In this document: piece after piece, positions 21,207 to 31,619 of the stretch
Position numbering within the stretch: position 1 is the stretch's first letter
Layout: the number at the start of each line of letters is the position of its first letter
Source of the DNA: Laetiporus sulphureus 93-53
Taxonomy: Eukaryota > Basidiomycota > Agaricomycetes > Polyporales > Laetiporaceae
Length of the DNA stretch: 42,940 nucleotides
Direction: 5' to 3'
Assembly: GCF_001632365.1 (NCBI RefSeq)
Contig: NW_024468521.1
Coordinates: forward strand, 430,071-473,010
Position numbers and translations under genes: made by a program
The notes under the pieces: model-generated
What the model was told of the DNA's origin: nothing
Database searches by the model: none
Seen by the model: the letters and a program-made list of their open reading frames with translations, nothing else

Positions 21207-22859
21207 TCAGCTAGGCAACGCACGTTCTCCGTGTCCCACCCGCCATACCTCTACACCTCCCTCGCCACCAACGCCCACGATGCCCCTCGCCCAGTCGACA
21301 CTAAGCACCTTCCTTCCCGCCTTCGCCTGCTCCCACGCTTTGAAGCTCGTCACCGCGCTCTTGACGCTGCGCAAGTCCCAGAGGCGCACGACGCCGTCGT
21401 ACGCGCCCGTCAGCAGCTGGTGCTCCGCGCCCGGTCCTGAATCCGAAGACGGAGGAGGGACGACGATGCACGAGGGCGTCGCCGGGTGGGCGAGCGTCGC
21501 AGTGGAAGGCGTGATTGCGGACGTAGTAGACGCGCGCAAGTCGTATTGGCAGACGGTGCGATCGGTGGACGCTGCGAGAGCGCTGTTCCCGGATTGTGTG
21601 AGTGCGAGGTCGAGGAAGGGTTTTGACGAGGCGGTCTGTGAGTCAATTTAAAAAATATCAGTGGGAGTCTGGGGTGCATACGGAGACACTCACGATCGTG
21701 TGAGCGCATACGCCGTTCTCGACGTCCCACGTCCGTACGGTGGAGTCGAAACCGCAGCTGTACGCCTTCTCGCCGGCCCCGTGGTCAAATACGGCTTTCG
21801 ATACTCGCGCTGTGTGGCTCTTTAGCACTGTAAGAGGCGCCTTGCGCCGTGGTCGCTGTGCGTCATCGTCGACCTTCCTGCGCTTTTTGCGGTCACTTTC
21901 ATCCAACGGGACCTCGTCAATCGTTGGTATCGATGTGTCCCACACTCCGATGAGTGTGTCCCAGGATGATGTAAGGACGTGCGAGCCCGACGCGCTCGAG
22001 GAGACAGAGGAGACAGCCGCGGTGTGCAGGTGCAGTGAGGCGAGCGTCCGTGTATGCACTTCTTCATCGGGGCCGGAGTCAGGAATGGACAGCTGCGTGA
22101 GGTGTGCTGTGAGGTCATGTGAGCCCGTTATGAGCAGCTGCGTGGACGCAGATGGGGAAGAGGATGGAGCGGGCACGACGCAGAGGGAAGTGATGGGTGC
22201 CTGATGTGCGGCGGATGCGTGCAGCAGCTTTTGGGAGTAGTCGAAGACGCGGAGGAACCCGTCGTAGGATGCTGTGAGGAAGTGGCTGTGTCATCCATCA
22301 GCGTTGAATGCAGCATAAAAACAAGAACTCCGGCATAGCAGCATGGGCCTCATAGGTCCACAGTCCTCCAGAAAGAGCAGCACGCATGCGCATATAGCAG
22401 CAGAACACAAAAATCAAATAGGAATCTTGGACAGAAAACGCACCCTGGTAGTTGGCACGACACGGCTGATACCCAGTCTTCATGTGGTAGGCTGGACGTT
22501 TTCTGCGGCGGCATCACCGACTCAAAGTACTCAATCTCTAACGTCTCTTCCTACGATGTGAAATTCCATTACATCATATTCATGAGCATAACCGTCGGTG
22601 TCAGAGCTCGATGACTTTGACATACCTCACCGATCCCCTTCTCCGCGCACCATTCTCCCAATGACCCTCGTAGGATCTCTCCTCGTACAAGAAAGTCAAA
22701 TGGTATAGGTTTTGAAAGGGAGAGAGCCTTGTTCACGAGCTGTGAAAGCTGGTATCGCTTCCATGATGCAGGGATCATGAACTTTTGCGACGGCAGAGGG
22801 TAGGGTGTCTCGGTTGTGAAGAGCACCGGGTGCGACGGTTCGCTCGATGTCGACGCCAT
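21207..22859 (-). CDS. YTM1: Ribosome biogenesis WD40 protein Ytm1 (WDR12 homologue)
   Basis: Minus-strand gene starting at 22859. The N-terminal NLE domain is clear (HPVLFTTETPYPLPSQKFMIP, LSLSKPIPFDFLVRGEILRG). After two introns an exon gives LEIEYFESVMPPQK, and then WD40 repeats follow: HFLTASYDGFLRVFDY, LITGSHDLTAHL, VLTSSWDTLIGVWD, KAYSCGFDSTVRTWDVENG, LAASTDRTVCQYDLR, LLTGAYDGVVRLWDLRS and GGEGGVEVWRV. A basic insert (DRKKRRKVDDD) resembles a nuclear localisation signal. Ytm1 joins Nop7 and Erb1 in pre-60S assembly, and its NLE domain contacts the AAA ATPase Rea1/Mdn1. The third intron, about 170 bp, is long. The gene is divergent to the hydratase gene. Confidence 0.92.
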
Positions 22860-23160
22860 GACTGCGAGTGTAGATTCAAGACAATGAGGCAGCCAGGAGT
22901 CGAGACGAGACAGAAAGCCTTCTTTTCCTGCGCACAGGCAGGTTGTATCTCAAGAGCAGGAAGGAGCAGTCCAAGAAATTCGCCTGTGTCACTCTGTCAC
23001 ATGGCAGACGCGTAGCGTCACGCGCACACACGCGTCGATGTCACGCGGTCTCAGTCATGTGGACCCGACCGGGTCGGCCAAGTACCCATGGGGCAATCAC
23101 ATTCTCCTCGTAGTCTTTCTCTCTCTTCTCACATCTGCGCAACACGTAGCAGCCGCAGAT
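22860..23160. other. Divergent promoter region, YTM1 / hydratase
   Basis: A 301-bp spacer between two divergent genes. An in-frame ATG for the hydratase lies inside it at 23038 (see findings). Otherwise nothing recognisable. Confidence 0.5.
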
Positions 23161-24521
23161 ATGTCTCAAGTCGACCTCGCCAAAGCTGTTGGATTCCAGG
23201 ACGACGACCAGGAGGTAGGCATCCTCGCGGTACCCACTTCTCATGCTGACCTTGGCTGGGCAGGTGTCATGGAACCAGAGGGACCTGCTGCTGTATGCTG
23301 TTGGTATCGGTGCAAAGAAGGACGACTATGCTCTTGTGAATGGTACGTCTGACAGCGTCATGAGTATGTCTGAGTCTAACTTCCTCCCATAGAACTCAGT
23401 GAGAATCTCTGATACAACACTCGCCAGCACAGCTAAAGAATGCCTAGACAAGTCATGGGCTCCGTTCCCGACGTACCCTGTCGTCCTTGGCTTCAAGGGA
23501 ACCAGCCAGGACGTTGTCGACTTCCGCCAGCTGATGCGCGGCGGGAAGAAGGCGCCTGGCCTGCCGCAGTTTGACCCAAACCGCATCGTGAGTTGTCATT
23601 TACACGCTTCGCAAGTACGAGTGCTCATAGATGTGTCTTTTCAGGTTCACGGCACGCAAAGTATTGAAATCCTCAAGTCGCTCCCGCCCGTCAGCGGCCA
23701 GGGCTGGAAACTCAAGAGGCGTATCGTCGGCATCAACGAGAATAGTACGTCGATCCATTCCGTACAGTCATTCGCGCCTTCTTACCTGAGACAGAGAGCG
23801 GTGTCGTCGTCGAGAATGAGGCCATCCTAGTCGACGCCAAGGGCACCGAATATGCAAAGCTCTACGTGCGCGTGCTCCCTCCCTTCCTCTCTTTGATCGC
23901 ACGTTCACTCTCTGCTGCAGTCTGCCACCTTCAACCTCGGCGCAAAGGCCACTGGCGCGAACTTCTCCAAGCGGGTCGCGGGGCCACCACAGGCAAAGCC
24001 TATCCCGAAGGACCGCAAGCCGGACTGGGTCGTGCAGGACAAGACATCCACAGAGCAGGCGGCCATCTACCGGCTCAGCGGGGACTACAACATGCTGCAC
24101 ATCAGCACGTTTCTCTTCCTTGCCATCTGTAGTGCTCTCTGACTCTGCCCCAGATCCAAGCATCGGCAAGGCCGCGGGCTTCGGCGGCGTGATCTTGCAC
24201 GGGCTGTTGACCTTCGGGTTCGCCGCGCGCGCTCTGGTGTCGGCAGTCGGCGGAGGCGATCCAAGGTCGCTCACATTCTTCGCGGTGCGGTTCACGTCGC
24301 CTGTGAAGCCCGGTGACGCGGTGGAGACGTCGGTGTGGGAGCTAGGCCCAGGCCCGAATGGCACGACGGAGGTGGCGTTCGTTACGAAGAACCTGGCGAC
24401 AGGCAAGGTGAGTGCTTGAGTTGGGGGCTATGGGACGGTACATTAAATTGTTAACATTGCGCAGGTTTGCCTGGGTTCTGGGATGGCCTATGTGAAGAAG
24501 CTGGAGAAAGGAAAGCTGTAA
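23161..24521 (+). CDS. MaoC-type (R)-enoyl-CoA hydratase 2-like protein
   Basis: Multi-exon hotdog-fold protein of the MaoC/hydratase-2 family, which adds water to trans-2-enoyl-CoA in peroxisomal fatty-acid oxidation. The N-terminal hotdog half has WNQRDLLLYAVGIGA and APFPTYPVVLGFKG. The C-terminal half has the hydratase-2 motif YRLSGDYNMLHIDPSIGKAAGFGG, spread over an intron, with the catalytic-type Asp and His, followed by ILHGLLTFGFAAR. The length is that of stand-alone hydratase 2, not the large multifunctional enzyme. The C-terminus is EKGKL, a weak variant of the peroxisomal PTS1 tripeptide. The start at 23161 matches family N-termini; an upstream in-frame ATG exists. The motif has Met where Pro is usual in NPLHI. 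A possible 6-nt exon lies at 23393-23398. Confidence 0.88.
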
Positions 24522-24798
24522 AACTCGCCTTGAATACGGTGTTGTCCTTTACGGGAATCGGGCAATATGTTTCCGACGGTTCGATGTGGGCTCCTAGCAT
24601 CTATGCAGGTTGTATATATGGCTTAGCTGGTCTTTGGAAATGTACAATATATAGGACCCATATGTCTTTTGCGAGTGTGGCGACACGCTCGAACGCGTCG
24701 CGACGCGTCTGTGGCTGAGGGTGGAACGCGTACGGTCACCGTGACCGATCACGTCTGAGTGCCGTAACGCAGCTCGCCGCAGGGCGCACACGACTATC

Positions 24799-27015
24799 AT
24801 GACCTCGCCGTGCCCAGAAGCCTGCATTCCATGCAAGCGTCGCATATACGACGCAGACGACAGCGCCAAATTGACCTCCGATGGAGTCGAGCCTGAGAAG
24901 AACGATTCCGGAGCCGAATCACCGCCTAACAGCGCTGTTGTGCAAGTTCAGGAGGATACGGACTTGTTATCTGAAACTCCACCCAAAAAAGCCAGATACA
25001 TGGATGGTCGGGATGTTGAAGAGCCAATGGAGGCTCCGTGGAAAGCGGAGCGCGTCGCGGGTGGGATGGGTAACCACGGTACGTGCCGTTAAGTATTCGA
25101 ACGATGCCGGCCTCGTATGATGGCTTATAAATGCTTGCTTTGTGTTTCAGGAAGTGAAAGCCTACTCGCTCTGTTGTTCTCTCTCAGCCCGGAAAAGTCC
25201 CCGCTGCGCGACGCTGCGCCCGTGTCAATTGAAATCAATTTACTCGAAGGCTGCTCCGGAGCTACAACTACAAGGCACCTTTTCTCAATGCCAGCTGCGT
25301 TGCCCACGCAACCCGTCGAACAGCACGGGCACGGGACTCGAGTTGAAAATGATTGTACGTACGCTCAGTACGATAGCAAGCAGACCGTCCAGGCAGCGCA
25401 TACTGTCGCGCACATATCCTCATCACAAACGATGCCAGACATCTCCACCCCGCCGCCAGTCAGCATCCGCACCCCGTTCCTCGTCGCCCCTCTGGCTCAG
25501 TCATTGCACAAAGCAAATCGACTGCCGATAGCCATGCCGGCATTCAACTCTGCCGAGTATAGTACGTCTCAGAAACGTTCCTGTATGCTTTGGCTTTGCT
25601 GAGTCTAGTGGGCTGGTAGCCGAATTTATCAAATGCGTCAGCAGGGTTGCCCAGCTGAGAGACGGCGCCAAGTCTGTAAATGCTAACGAGTCGAACAAAT
25701 TGACCGGAGATGGCTTCAATGGACAGGAGAATCGTCCACCACGGCGTTCATCGTGCGGAAGCGTGCAAGGACAGAACCAACCGGCAGGATCTATCCAGGC
25801 AACAAACCCAGGCGCATACTATCCATCCTCTCACTATGCGTCAGCTGTACAGTCCCAACTCGTGATGCCGCACATGGCTGAGGTCCAGTTGGGGAGTATC
25901 AGACAGCATCTGGGGTACGATGAACTGCCTTCTGTTGGACATGCAGCTCCGCAACGAACGAGGCTTGAACAGCTATTGTCGGCGAGCGAGCGAGCCTTGC
26001 CGATGGCTGTCATCTCGGACGGGCCACAGCCGACAGCCATATTCTCCAAGTTCCAAGCAGTTGCACAAAACGGTCCTCTCTATGTGTCCTTTACACCTGA
26101 ACGTAAGTCTCTCGCTAGCATGATATCGCTGCATTGACTACTAGCATGACGACCTTCTTCGGCAGCGCATGTCTCTCCTGCAGGAGCCTTTGCCGACCGC
26201 GCTCCCACTGCTGCACAGTTCGGCGCATTGTTAGGTCGTTGTGCAGCGTCGGACCACGAGGCGCTCGTACAATTGAAACACCTAGCCAAAAACAATGAAG
26301 GTCTCGAGAGAATCAACAGCCTCGCTGTGCAAGTCGTCGAGGACGCTTGGGCTGCATTCAATGATAGTGTGAAGGAGCGAAACGATCAGCTCCTGCAAGC
26401 TGAACTGTTCGCTGGGTGGCTCAATGTCCACCGAGACCTCCTGCGTATGCTAGAAGTGCGTTCCGGGTGTCGAGTCTCCTGTGGTGCTAGGAACTGACGC
26501 TACTGGCGAAGGGCCTGCACAAGTTAAAACATCTCGTCGCGCATAAGCGGGTCTACGGCATGGGCAGGATCGCGCATGCGATGGCCTCCTCCATGATCGA
26601 CAGGTACACCCGTCAAGTCTCCTTGTACCTGTCCAGCGACCCTGTGGGTCAGCTAAGCCCGAGCCTGCCCGCTATCCGGCCAACTACGTCCTCCGTGTCG
26701 GACCTCGCGCGCCAGCAAGCCGCCCGCGAGAGCATCGTGGAGGTGCTCGGCCTGTTCGACAGCGTCCTCGCGTCGAGTGTCACGCGTTATCGGCGCGAAT
26801 GCAAGAGCGCAATGCAAGGGGAGAAGATGCGTGAGCGCGAAGCGGTGCTGGGACGCGGGCTAGATGCGCTTGTAGCTCACCTGAGATTTGCGGACGTGCG
26901 GGATGGCTCGATGTTGTTCGTCGACAGTCGGCGCGCCATGCTGGACTGGGCGAACAGTACGGGGTCACACAGTCAGAACAGCGGTGCCATCGTAATAAAC
27001 GAGAACAGCAATTGA
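24799..27015 (+). CDS. Unnamed family-P protein (copy P2, 662 aa)
   Basis: Five exons (24799-25078, 25151-25561, 25620-26102, 26166-26455, 26491-27015) sum to exactly 663 codons. The first ~400 residues are disordered and rich in Ser/Pro/Gln, with CIPCKRR near the start. The C-terminal helical part is paralogous to P1 (LLGRCAASDHEALVQLKHLAK; KRVYGMGRIAHAMASSMIDR; TRYRRECKSA). No catalytic or membrane motif is evident. I do not recognise the family. Its 3' end, with the following NTase-like gene, was copied downstream, leaving a fragment at 28900-29119. The third exon join relies on an acceptor at 25618-25619 rather than the stronger-looking TAG upstream, which would hit a stop, so that junction is less certain. 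Confidence 0.7.
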
Positions 27016-28490
27016 GCCTCTCGTACTCATGAATTGCTATTGGTATGCGAGACCTAATCATAACTCCCCTATAGAAATCCAGATACCATCCCCTGTCATA
27101 CCCTTAGACTCATCCTCGCACATGTTCTGTTTGACACAAAACAGAAGTTTGAACCATATTAGACTGCAATGTCCAACTTTCAGAGCAAGAAGTGATATCC
27201 TCCGACCAGATACCTGGGTATTGTAGCAACCATATCCGTGAAATGACCTTCCAGGAAATCTAGTGATGAAACCGATCTAGCAGATGAGTGATCAGCAACA
27301 GAGGTAGGTGCAACGGTGACCATCCACATTCGACTCACCGTACACTTGCAATCACTTATAGGCATCGAAGCCGAGCCTCTCCCAGTAGTCCGCCGAGCCC
27401 CGATATCTCTTAACGTATTTATAAATGCGTTTCTGCGAATCGTCCACAAGATCCTGAAAGTCCTCCCGCAGCCACCGCAGACTGTTGCTGTTAATGTACG
27501 TGCCCGTGCGGCACGCGATGGAAAGGAGCTCGTTGATGTCCTTCACATCGTTGCGCAGCTTCCGCCACTTATCACCCCTAAGAGACTTCCAGTGGTCTGT
27601 CCACCCGCGAAGCTTCGTCAGCAGGAGTGGGAGGATCGGCATCACGGGGAGTCGCTGCTTCCGCTTGATGTGCTGGCTCGGCACGTTGGGAAGGTCGAGC
27701 GTCCCGGGGGTGAGGATGTCGACCTTGCACCTGCGACTGCGTGAGGACGAGAGGGCGTACCAGAGAACCTTGTAGTCGGCATCTCGTTTGCGCGCCGGGA
27801 TGAGGTAGAAGCGGCTGTCTTTCTTTATCAGGAGCCGTTTCAGGCCCTCTGCGTCCTCGTCGGTAAGGACAATCAGGTCCACGTCCTATAAGTAGGTTGT
27901 TACAGTTCAACATCGACAACTTGGTCCAGAGACTGACAAATTCGATAGGAAGAGAGAACTCACATTAGGGCATCGACTGATACCATAAAGCGAACAACCG
28001 ATGCTGCCGAAGAGGCAGCAGTTGTACCCGTTATCGGCGAAGATCTTCACCGCTCGTCGGGCGATGTCGCGGATCTCTTCCTCTGTAGCCGGCGGGGACA
28101 TTGCTGAGATGCTTAGAGGACCACCTCGCCGTCCTGAGAGGAGCCTCCCTGGAATTCTCACAGGTTCCCAGTGCGACGAACGGAAGAATGTTTGCTTACT
28201 CAGCAGATCTACTAGCACTGTGACACTCGCTTGATAGAGGTTCAAGTTCTGTAAACGAGCACTAAGGTGCACGAGTAGCTACAAATCTCGACAGGATCTA
28301 CCTATGCATCCACGATGGCCACATATGCGTTGGACCAGAAGGAGCTACGGTTGCGGTGAACGAAATAAGGAAGAGATCGCTGCCAGAAACGCGTTTGTGG
28401 CTGAAAATACCGGTATCAGCGGCCCGGGGAGCCGCCCGTTACACGGACGAAGGAGACATCTTGCCCGCTACTAGTAGGTTCCCCTCATTT
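26855..28490. repeat. Segmental duplication unit 1 (P2 3' end + N1)
   Basis: Contains the last ~160 bp of P2, a 336-bp spacer, the N1 gene and its upstream region. The same order recurs at 28900-30600 and, less the P part, at about 30600-31619. Edges are approximate. Confidence 0.75.
27352..28101 (-). CDS. Nucleotidyltransferase-like family-N protein (copy N1)
   Basis: Two exons (27964-28101, exactly 138 nt; 27352-27885) give 223 aa. Exon 1 encodes MSPPATEEEIRDIARRAV and CCLFGSIGCSLYG. Exon 2 begins exactly with DVDLIVLTDED and has CKVDILTPG, LPVMPILPLLLTKLRGWTD and NDVKDINELL. The pattern G-S, about 10-13 residues, D-x-D, then a later h-D matches the active site of the nucleotidyltransferase (pol beta-like) fold. 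The K-L-x-x-W-x-D and D-x-x-D-I helices recall AbiEii- and MNT-type enzymes. That is inference from motifs; the substrate is unknown. The protein is soluble, with no signal peptide. It is the first of three tandem minus-strand copies, and all three acidic residues are intact. Confidence 0.8.
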
Positions 28491-28899
28491 TTCTGCTCCC
28501 TCGTAGCTCGTTGAGATATGCTCACCCATTCTGCCACTCACTCTTAGCATTTATAGTGGTTCAGTCGTGCTGCCTCTCTTCCGGCAGCTGCACAGCTGCT
28601 TCACTCTCAAGAGATCTGGCCAAGTTCTAGCATTCGGAAATTCGGACATTGCAGTCACTGCACAAACCGGCCCGTACTGCAAGCCCGTAGTTGCTACTAA
28701 ACACTGCTTTGCAACCTCAAATCGTTTCTGAGCTCAGAATATGGTAAGCCTAAGCTGCACTATCCAGCTGAATCCTCTCACGGTTTACCCAATGTCTTAG
28801 CACTTCACGCTCACCTTTAGGTATTATTAATCGAGATCCTAGTCTCATCTCCAAGATAAGCCTACTGACATTGGGAAGCATCTTGATGATGGTGAGCAC
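28102..28899. other. Upstream region of N1
   Basis: No gene is supported. The first ~390 bp recur upstream of N2 (about 30235-30600), so they are probably promoter sequence carried with the duplication. Confidence 0.6.
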
Positions 28900-29119
28900 A
28901 GAGGCACGGGCTAGATGCGCTTGCGGCTTACCTGGAAGTTGCTGATGCATTAAATTTGATGGGCCTTACTGGACAAATAGCTCTGCTCTTGTATTGGTGA
29001 GCCCACATTTCAGATTTTTGTCCAGTAAAGGCCTTCATAAGTAAATGATTGCTCGATGTTGTTCGCCGACAGTTGGGGCGCCATGATGGACTGGGCGAAC
29101 AGCGTCCAATAGCAACTGA
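28900..29119 (+). pseudogene. 3' fragment of family-P gene P2
   Basis: Matches the last ~160 bp of P2 (CGGGCTAGATGCGCTTG; GGCGCCATGATGGACTGGGC) and its 3' flank, split by a ~100-bp insertion at 28945-29045. It has no start, and frame and sequence are broken. It is a passenger of the N-gene duplication. Confidence 0.75.
28961..29033. mobile_element. Short palindromic element (MITE-like) in the P2 fragment
   Basis: GGGCCTTACTGGACAAA (28961-28977) and TTTTGTCCAGTAAAGGCC (29016-29033) are near-perfect inverses around ~38 bp. The insertion is absent from the parental P2 sequence. It is non-coding. The target duplication is unclear, so the exact ends are uncertain. Confidence 0.5.
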
Positions 29120-29409
29120 ACCTCTCGTACTCATTTCAGTTAATTGGTGCGCGAGCCCTAACCATAGCTTCCCTATAGAAACCCAGATACCATACCCTGT
29201 CATGCCCATAGACTTTTACTCATACATGTTCTGTTTTACATACACCAGAAGTCTGAACCCAGTCAGACCACAATGTCCACCAGATATAAGGAGAAGTATT
29301 ATCCTTCGGCCACATTGCGAGATATTATGGCAACCGTATCCAAGAAACGACTTGCCAAAGAATCTAGTGGCATCGCGAACAAATCTTTCAAACGGGCAGT
29401 CAGCTAAGC

Positions 29410-30234
29410 CTACGAGGCGGCGACGGAGGCAAGCGTAACGGTGATCATCCACGTTCTACTCACCGGACATTTGCATTCATCTGAATAGGCATCGAAGCCG
29501 AGCCTCTCCCAGTAGCCCGCAGAGTCTGGATACTCCTCAACGTACTTATAAATGCGCCTCTGCGAAGCGGCCACAAAATCCACAAAACCTTTCCGCAGCC
29601 AGCGCAACCTCCTGCTGTTGATGTGCGTGCCGGTGCGGCATGCGATGGGAAGGAGGTCGTCGATGTCCTTCACGTCGTTGTGCAGCTTCCGCCATTTATC
29701 ACTCCTGCGAGACTTCCGGTGGTCCGTCCACCCGCGAAGCTTCGTCAACAGAAGCGGGAGGATCTGCATCACAGGGAGCTGGCGCTTATGCTTGATGTGC
29801 CGGTTCGGCACGCGGGGGAGGTTCAGCTTCCCGCCGGGGGTGAGGATGTCAACTTTGCAGTCCCGACGCGCTGATGGGAGGGTGTACCAGAGGATCTTCC
29901 ATCTGACAAGGTCGTTGTCGGACGATTTGAGGTAGAAGCTGCTGTCTTCATCTACCAAGATCTCTTTCAGCTTCTCTGCGTCCTCGTCGGTGAGGACGAT
30001 CAGGTCCACGTCCTACAAGTAGGTTGTTACGGTTCAATGTTCAACATCGACAACTTGGTCTAAGGTCGACAAATTCAAGTACAAGAGAGAACTCACGCTG
30101 GGGCTTCGAGTAGTACCATAAAGCGCACAACCCAAGCTGCCGAAGAGGCAGCAATCGTGCCCGTGATCGGCAAAGATCGCCACCGCTTGTTGGGCGATCT
30201 CACGGAGCACCTTCTCTGTAGCTGGCGGGGACAT
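29410..30234 (-). CDS. Nucleotidyltransferase-like family-N protein (copy N2)
   Basis: Two exons (30097-30234, 138 nt; 29410-30012) give 246 aa. The motifs are intact: CCLFGSLGCALYG, DVDLIVLTDED, CKVDILTPGG, LPVMQILPLLLTKLRGWTD and NDVKDIDDLLPIA. The residue before the intron is Ser rather than Asn. The stop used by N1 and N3 right after GF(D/H)AY is lost. The frame reads on for about 24 residues through what is 3' flank in the other copies and ends at 29410. The 84-bp intron is in the same place as in all copies. Closest to N1, of which it is a tandem duplicate. Confidence 0.78.
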
Positions 30235-30867
30235 TGCTGAGAGACTGAGAGGACCCACGTCGGCGTCCTGACTCGGAGGAGCCTGCGTGGGTTCTCATCA
30301 GTGCAAAGAACCAGCCCTGTGAAGAAGAACAATTGCCGCTTACTCAGCAGATCTAGACGGACTGCGACACTCACTGTAGAGTTCCAAGTCCCGGACTACG
30401 AGCACTACTATACATGAGTAGCTGCAAATCCACATAATCTACCTATTAATCTACGATGGACACGTAGGTGTCGCCGGGCCAGAACGAGTGGCGATTACGG
30501 CAAACGAAAAAGAGATTGCAGAAACGCGGTTGTGGCTGAAAGTACCGGTATCGGCGGTCCGCGGAGCCGCGCGTGTGGGACGCGTCCGACATCTTGCCCA
30601 CTACTACATTAATTTCGTACATGTTCTGTTCTACCAAAAAAACCAGATGTCTGAACATGCTCAGACTGCAATGTACATTCTATGAAAAGAGAAGTAGTAG
30701 TATCCGGCCAGATTCCTGGGTATAGCAGCATCCATATCCGCGAAAAGAGCTTCTACGAAATTTAGAGAAGATGGAACTAATCTTTGAAGCGGGTAAACAG
30801 CTACGAATCAGCAACGGAAGCAGGCGCAACGGTGACCGTCCACGTTCTACTCACTGTGCATTTGCAA
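30235..30867. other. Upstream region of N2 and 3' spacer of N3
   Basis: No gene is supported. The left part resembles 28102-28490, and the right part resembles the spacers 27016-27351 and 29120-29409, in line with a third tandem unit. Confidence 0.6.
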
Positions 30868-31619
30868 TCACTCATAGGCATGGAAGCCCAGCGTCTCCCA
30901 ATACAGGGCCGAGTTCGGATACTCCTCAACGTATTCCAAAGCGCGTTCCTGGGAAGCAGCCACAAAATCCTCCGGCAGCCATCGCAGATTATCCTTCGTG
31001 ATGTGCGTGCGCGTGTTGCACGTAATGGCGAGGAGCTCGTCAATGTCCTCCACGTCAACCCACTGCTTATCCTGCATATCCTGCCTGTGAGAGTCGCGGT
31101 GGTCCGTCCATCCGCGAAGCTTCGTCAGCAGAAGAGGGAGGAGCGGCATCACGGGTAGCTGCTGCTCCCGCTTGATGTGCTGACGCGGCACGTGGGGTAG
31201 GTCAAGGTTCCCGCCGGGGGTGAGGATGTCGACTTTGCAGGTGCGGCGCCGGCGGTTGCGTCCTGACGGAAGAGTGTACCACAGAACCTCATAGGTGGCA
31301 CGGGGGTTCCGCGATGGGACAAGGAAGAACCTGCTGTCTTCGTTTACCAGGATCCGTTTCAGGTCCTCAGTGTCCTCGTTGGTGAGGACGATCAGGTCCA
31401 CGTCCTATAAGTAAATTTTTATGGGTCAGCGTCGACACCTTAGCCCAGGATCGACAAATCTGAGAGGGAGAGAAAACTCACATTGGGGCGTCGAGTAGCG
31501 CCGTAAAGCGCACAAGCCGTGCTGCCAAAGAGGCAGCAGTCGTACCCGTAATCGGCAAAGATCGAGACGGCTTGTTGAGCGATCCCGCGGATCTCCTCGT
31601 ACGTAGCTGACGGAGCCAT
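30600..31619. repeat. Segmental duplication unit 3 (3' spacer + N3)
   Basis: Carries the same 3' spacer strings (ACATGTTCTGTT; AGACTGCAATGT) followed by N3, but no P2 remnant was found. It is the most diverged of the three units. Confidence 0.65.
30868..31619 (-). CDS. Nucleotidyltransferase-like family-N protein (copy N3)
   Basis: Two exons (31482-31619, 138 nt; 30868-31404) give 224 aa. Exon 1: MAPSATYEEIRGIAQQAV and CCLFGSTACALYG. Exon 2: DVDLIVLTNED, CKVDILTPGG, LPVMPLLPLLLTKLRGWTD and VEDIDELLAI, ending GFHAYE. All three acidic residues of the putative active site are kept. Exon 2 has an extra Arg-rich stretch (GRNRRRRTCK) before the third Asp and a longer loop after WTDHR. A 77-bp intron precedes DVD. 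The gene is tail-adjacent to the sugar transporter across an ~850-bp gap. Confidence 0.8.

Larger units (their letters stand above)
28900..30600. repeat. Segmental duplication unit 2 (P2 fragment + N2)
   Basis: Diverged copy of 26855-28490, in the same order and orientation: P2 3' fragment, spacer, N2 and its upstream region. A small palindromic element has been added inside the P2 fragment. Confidence 0.75.
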
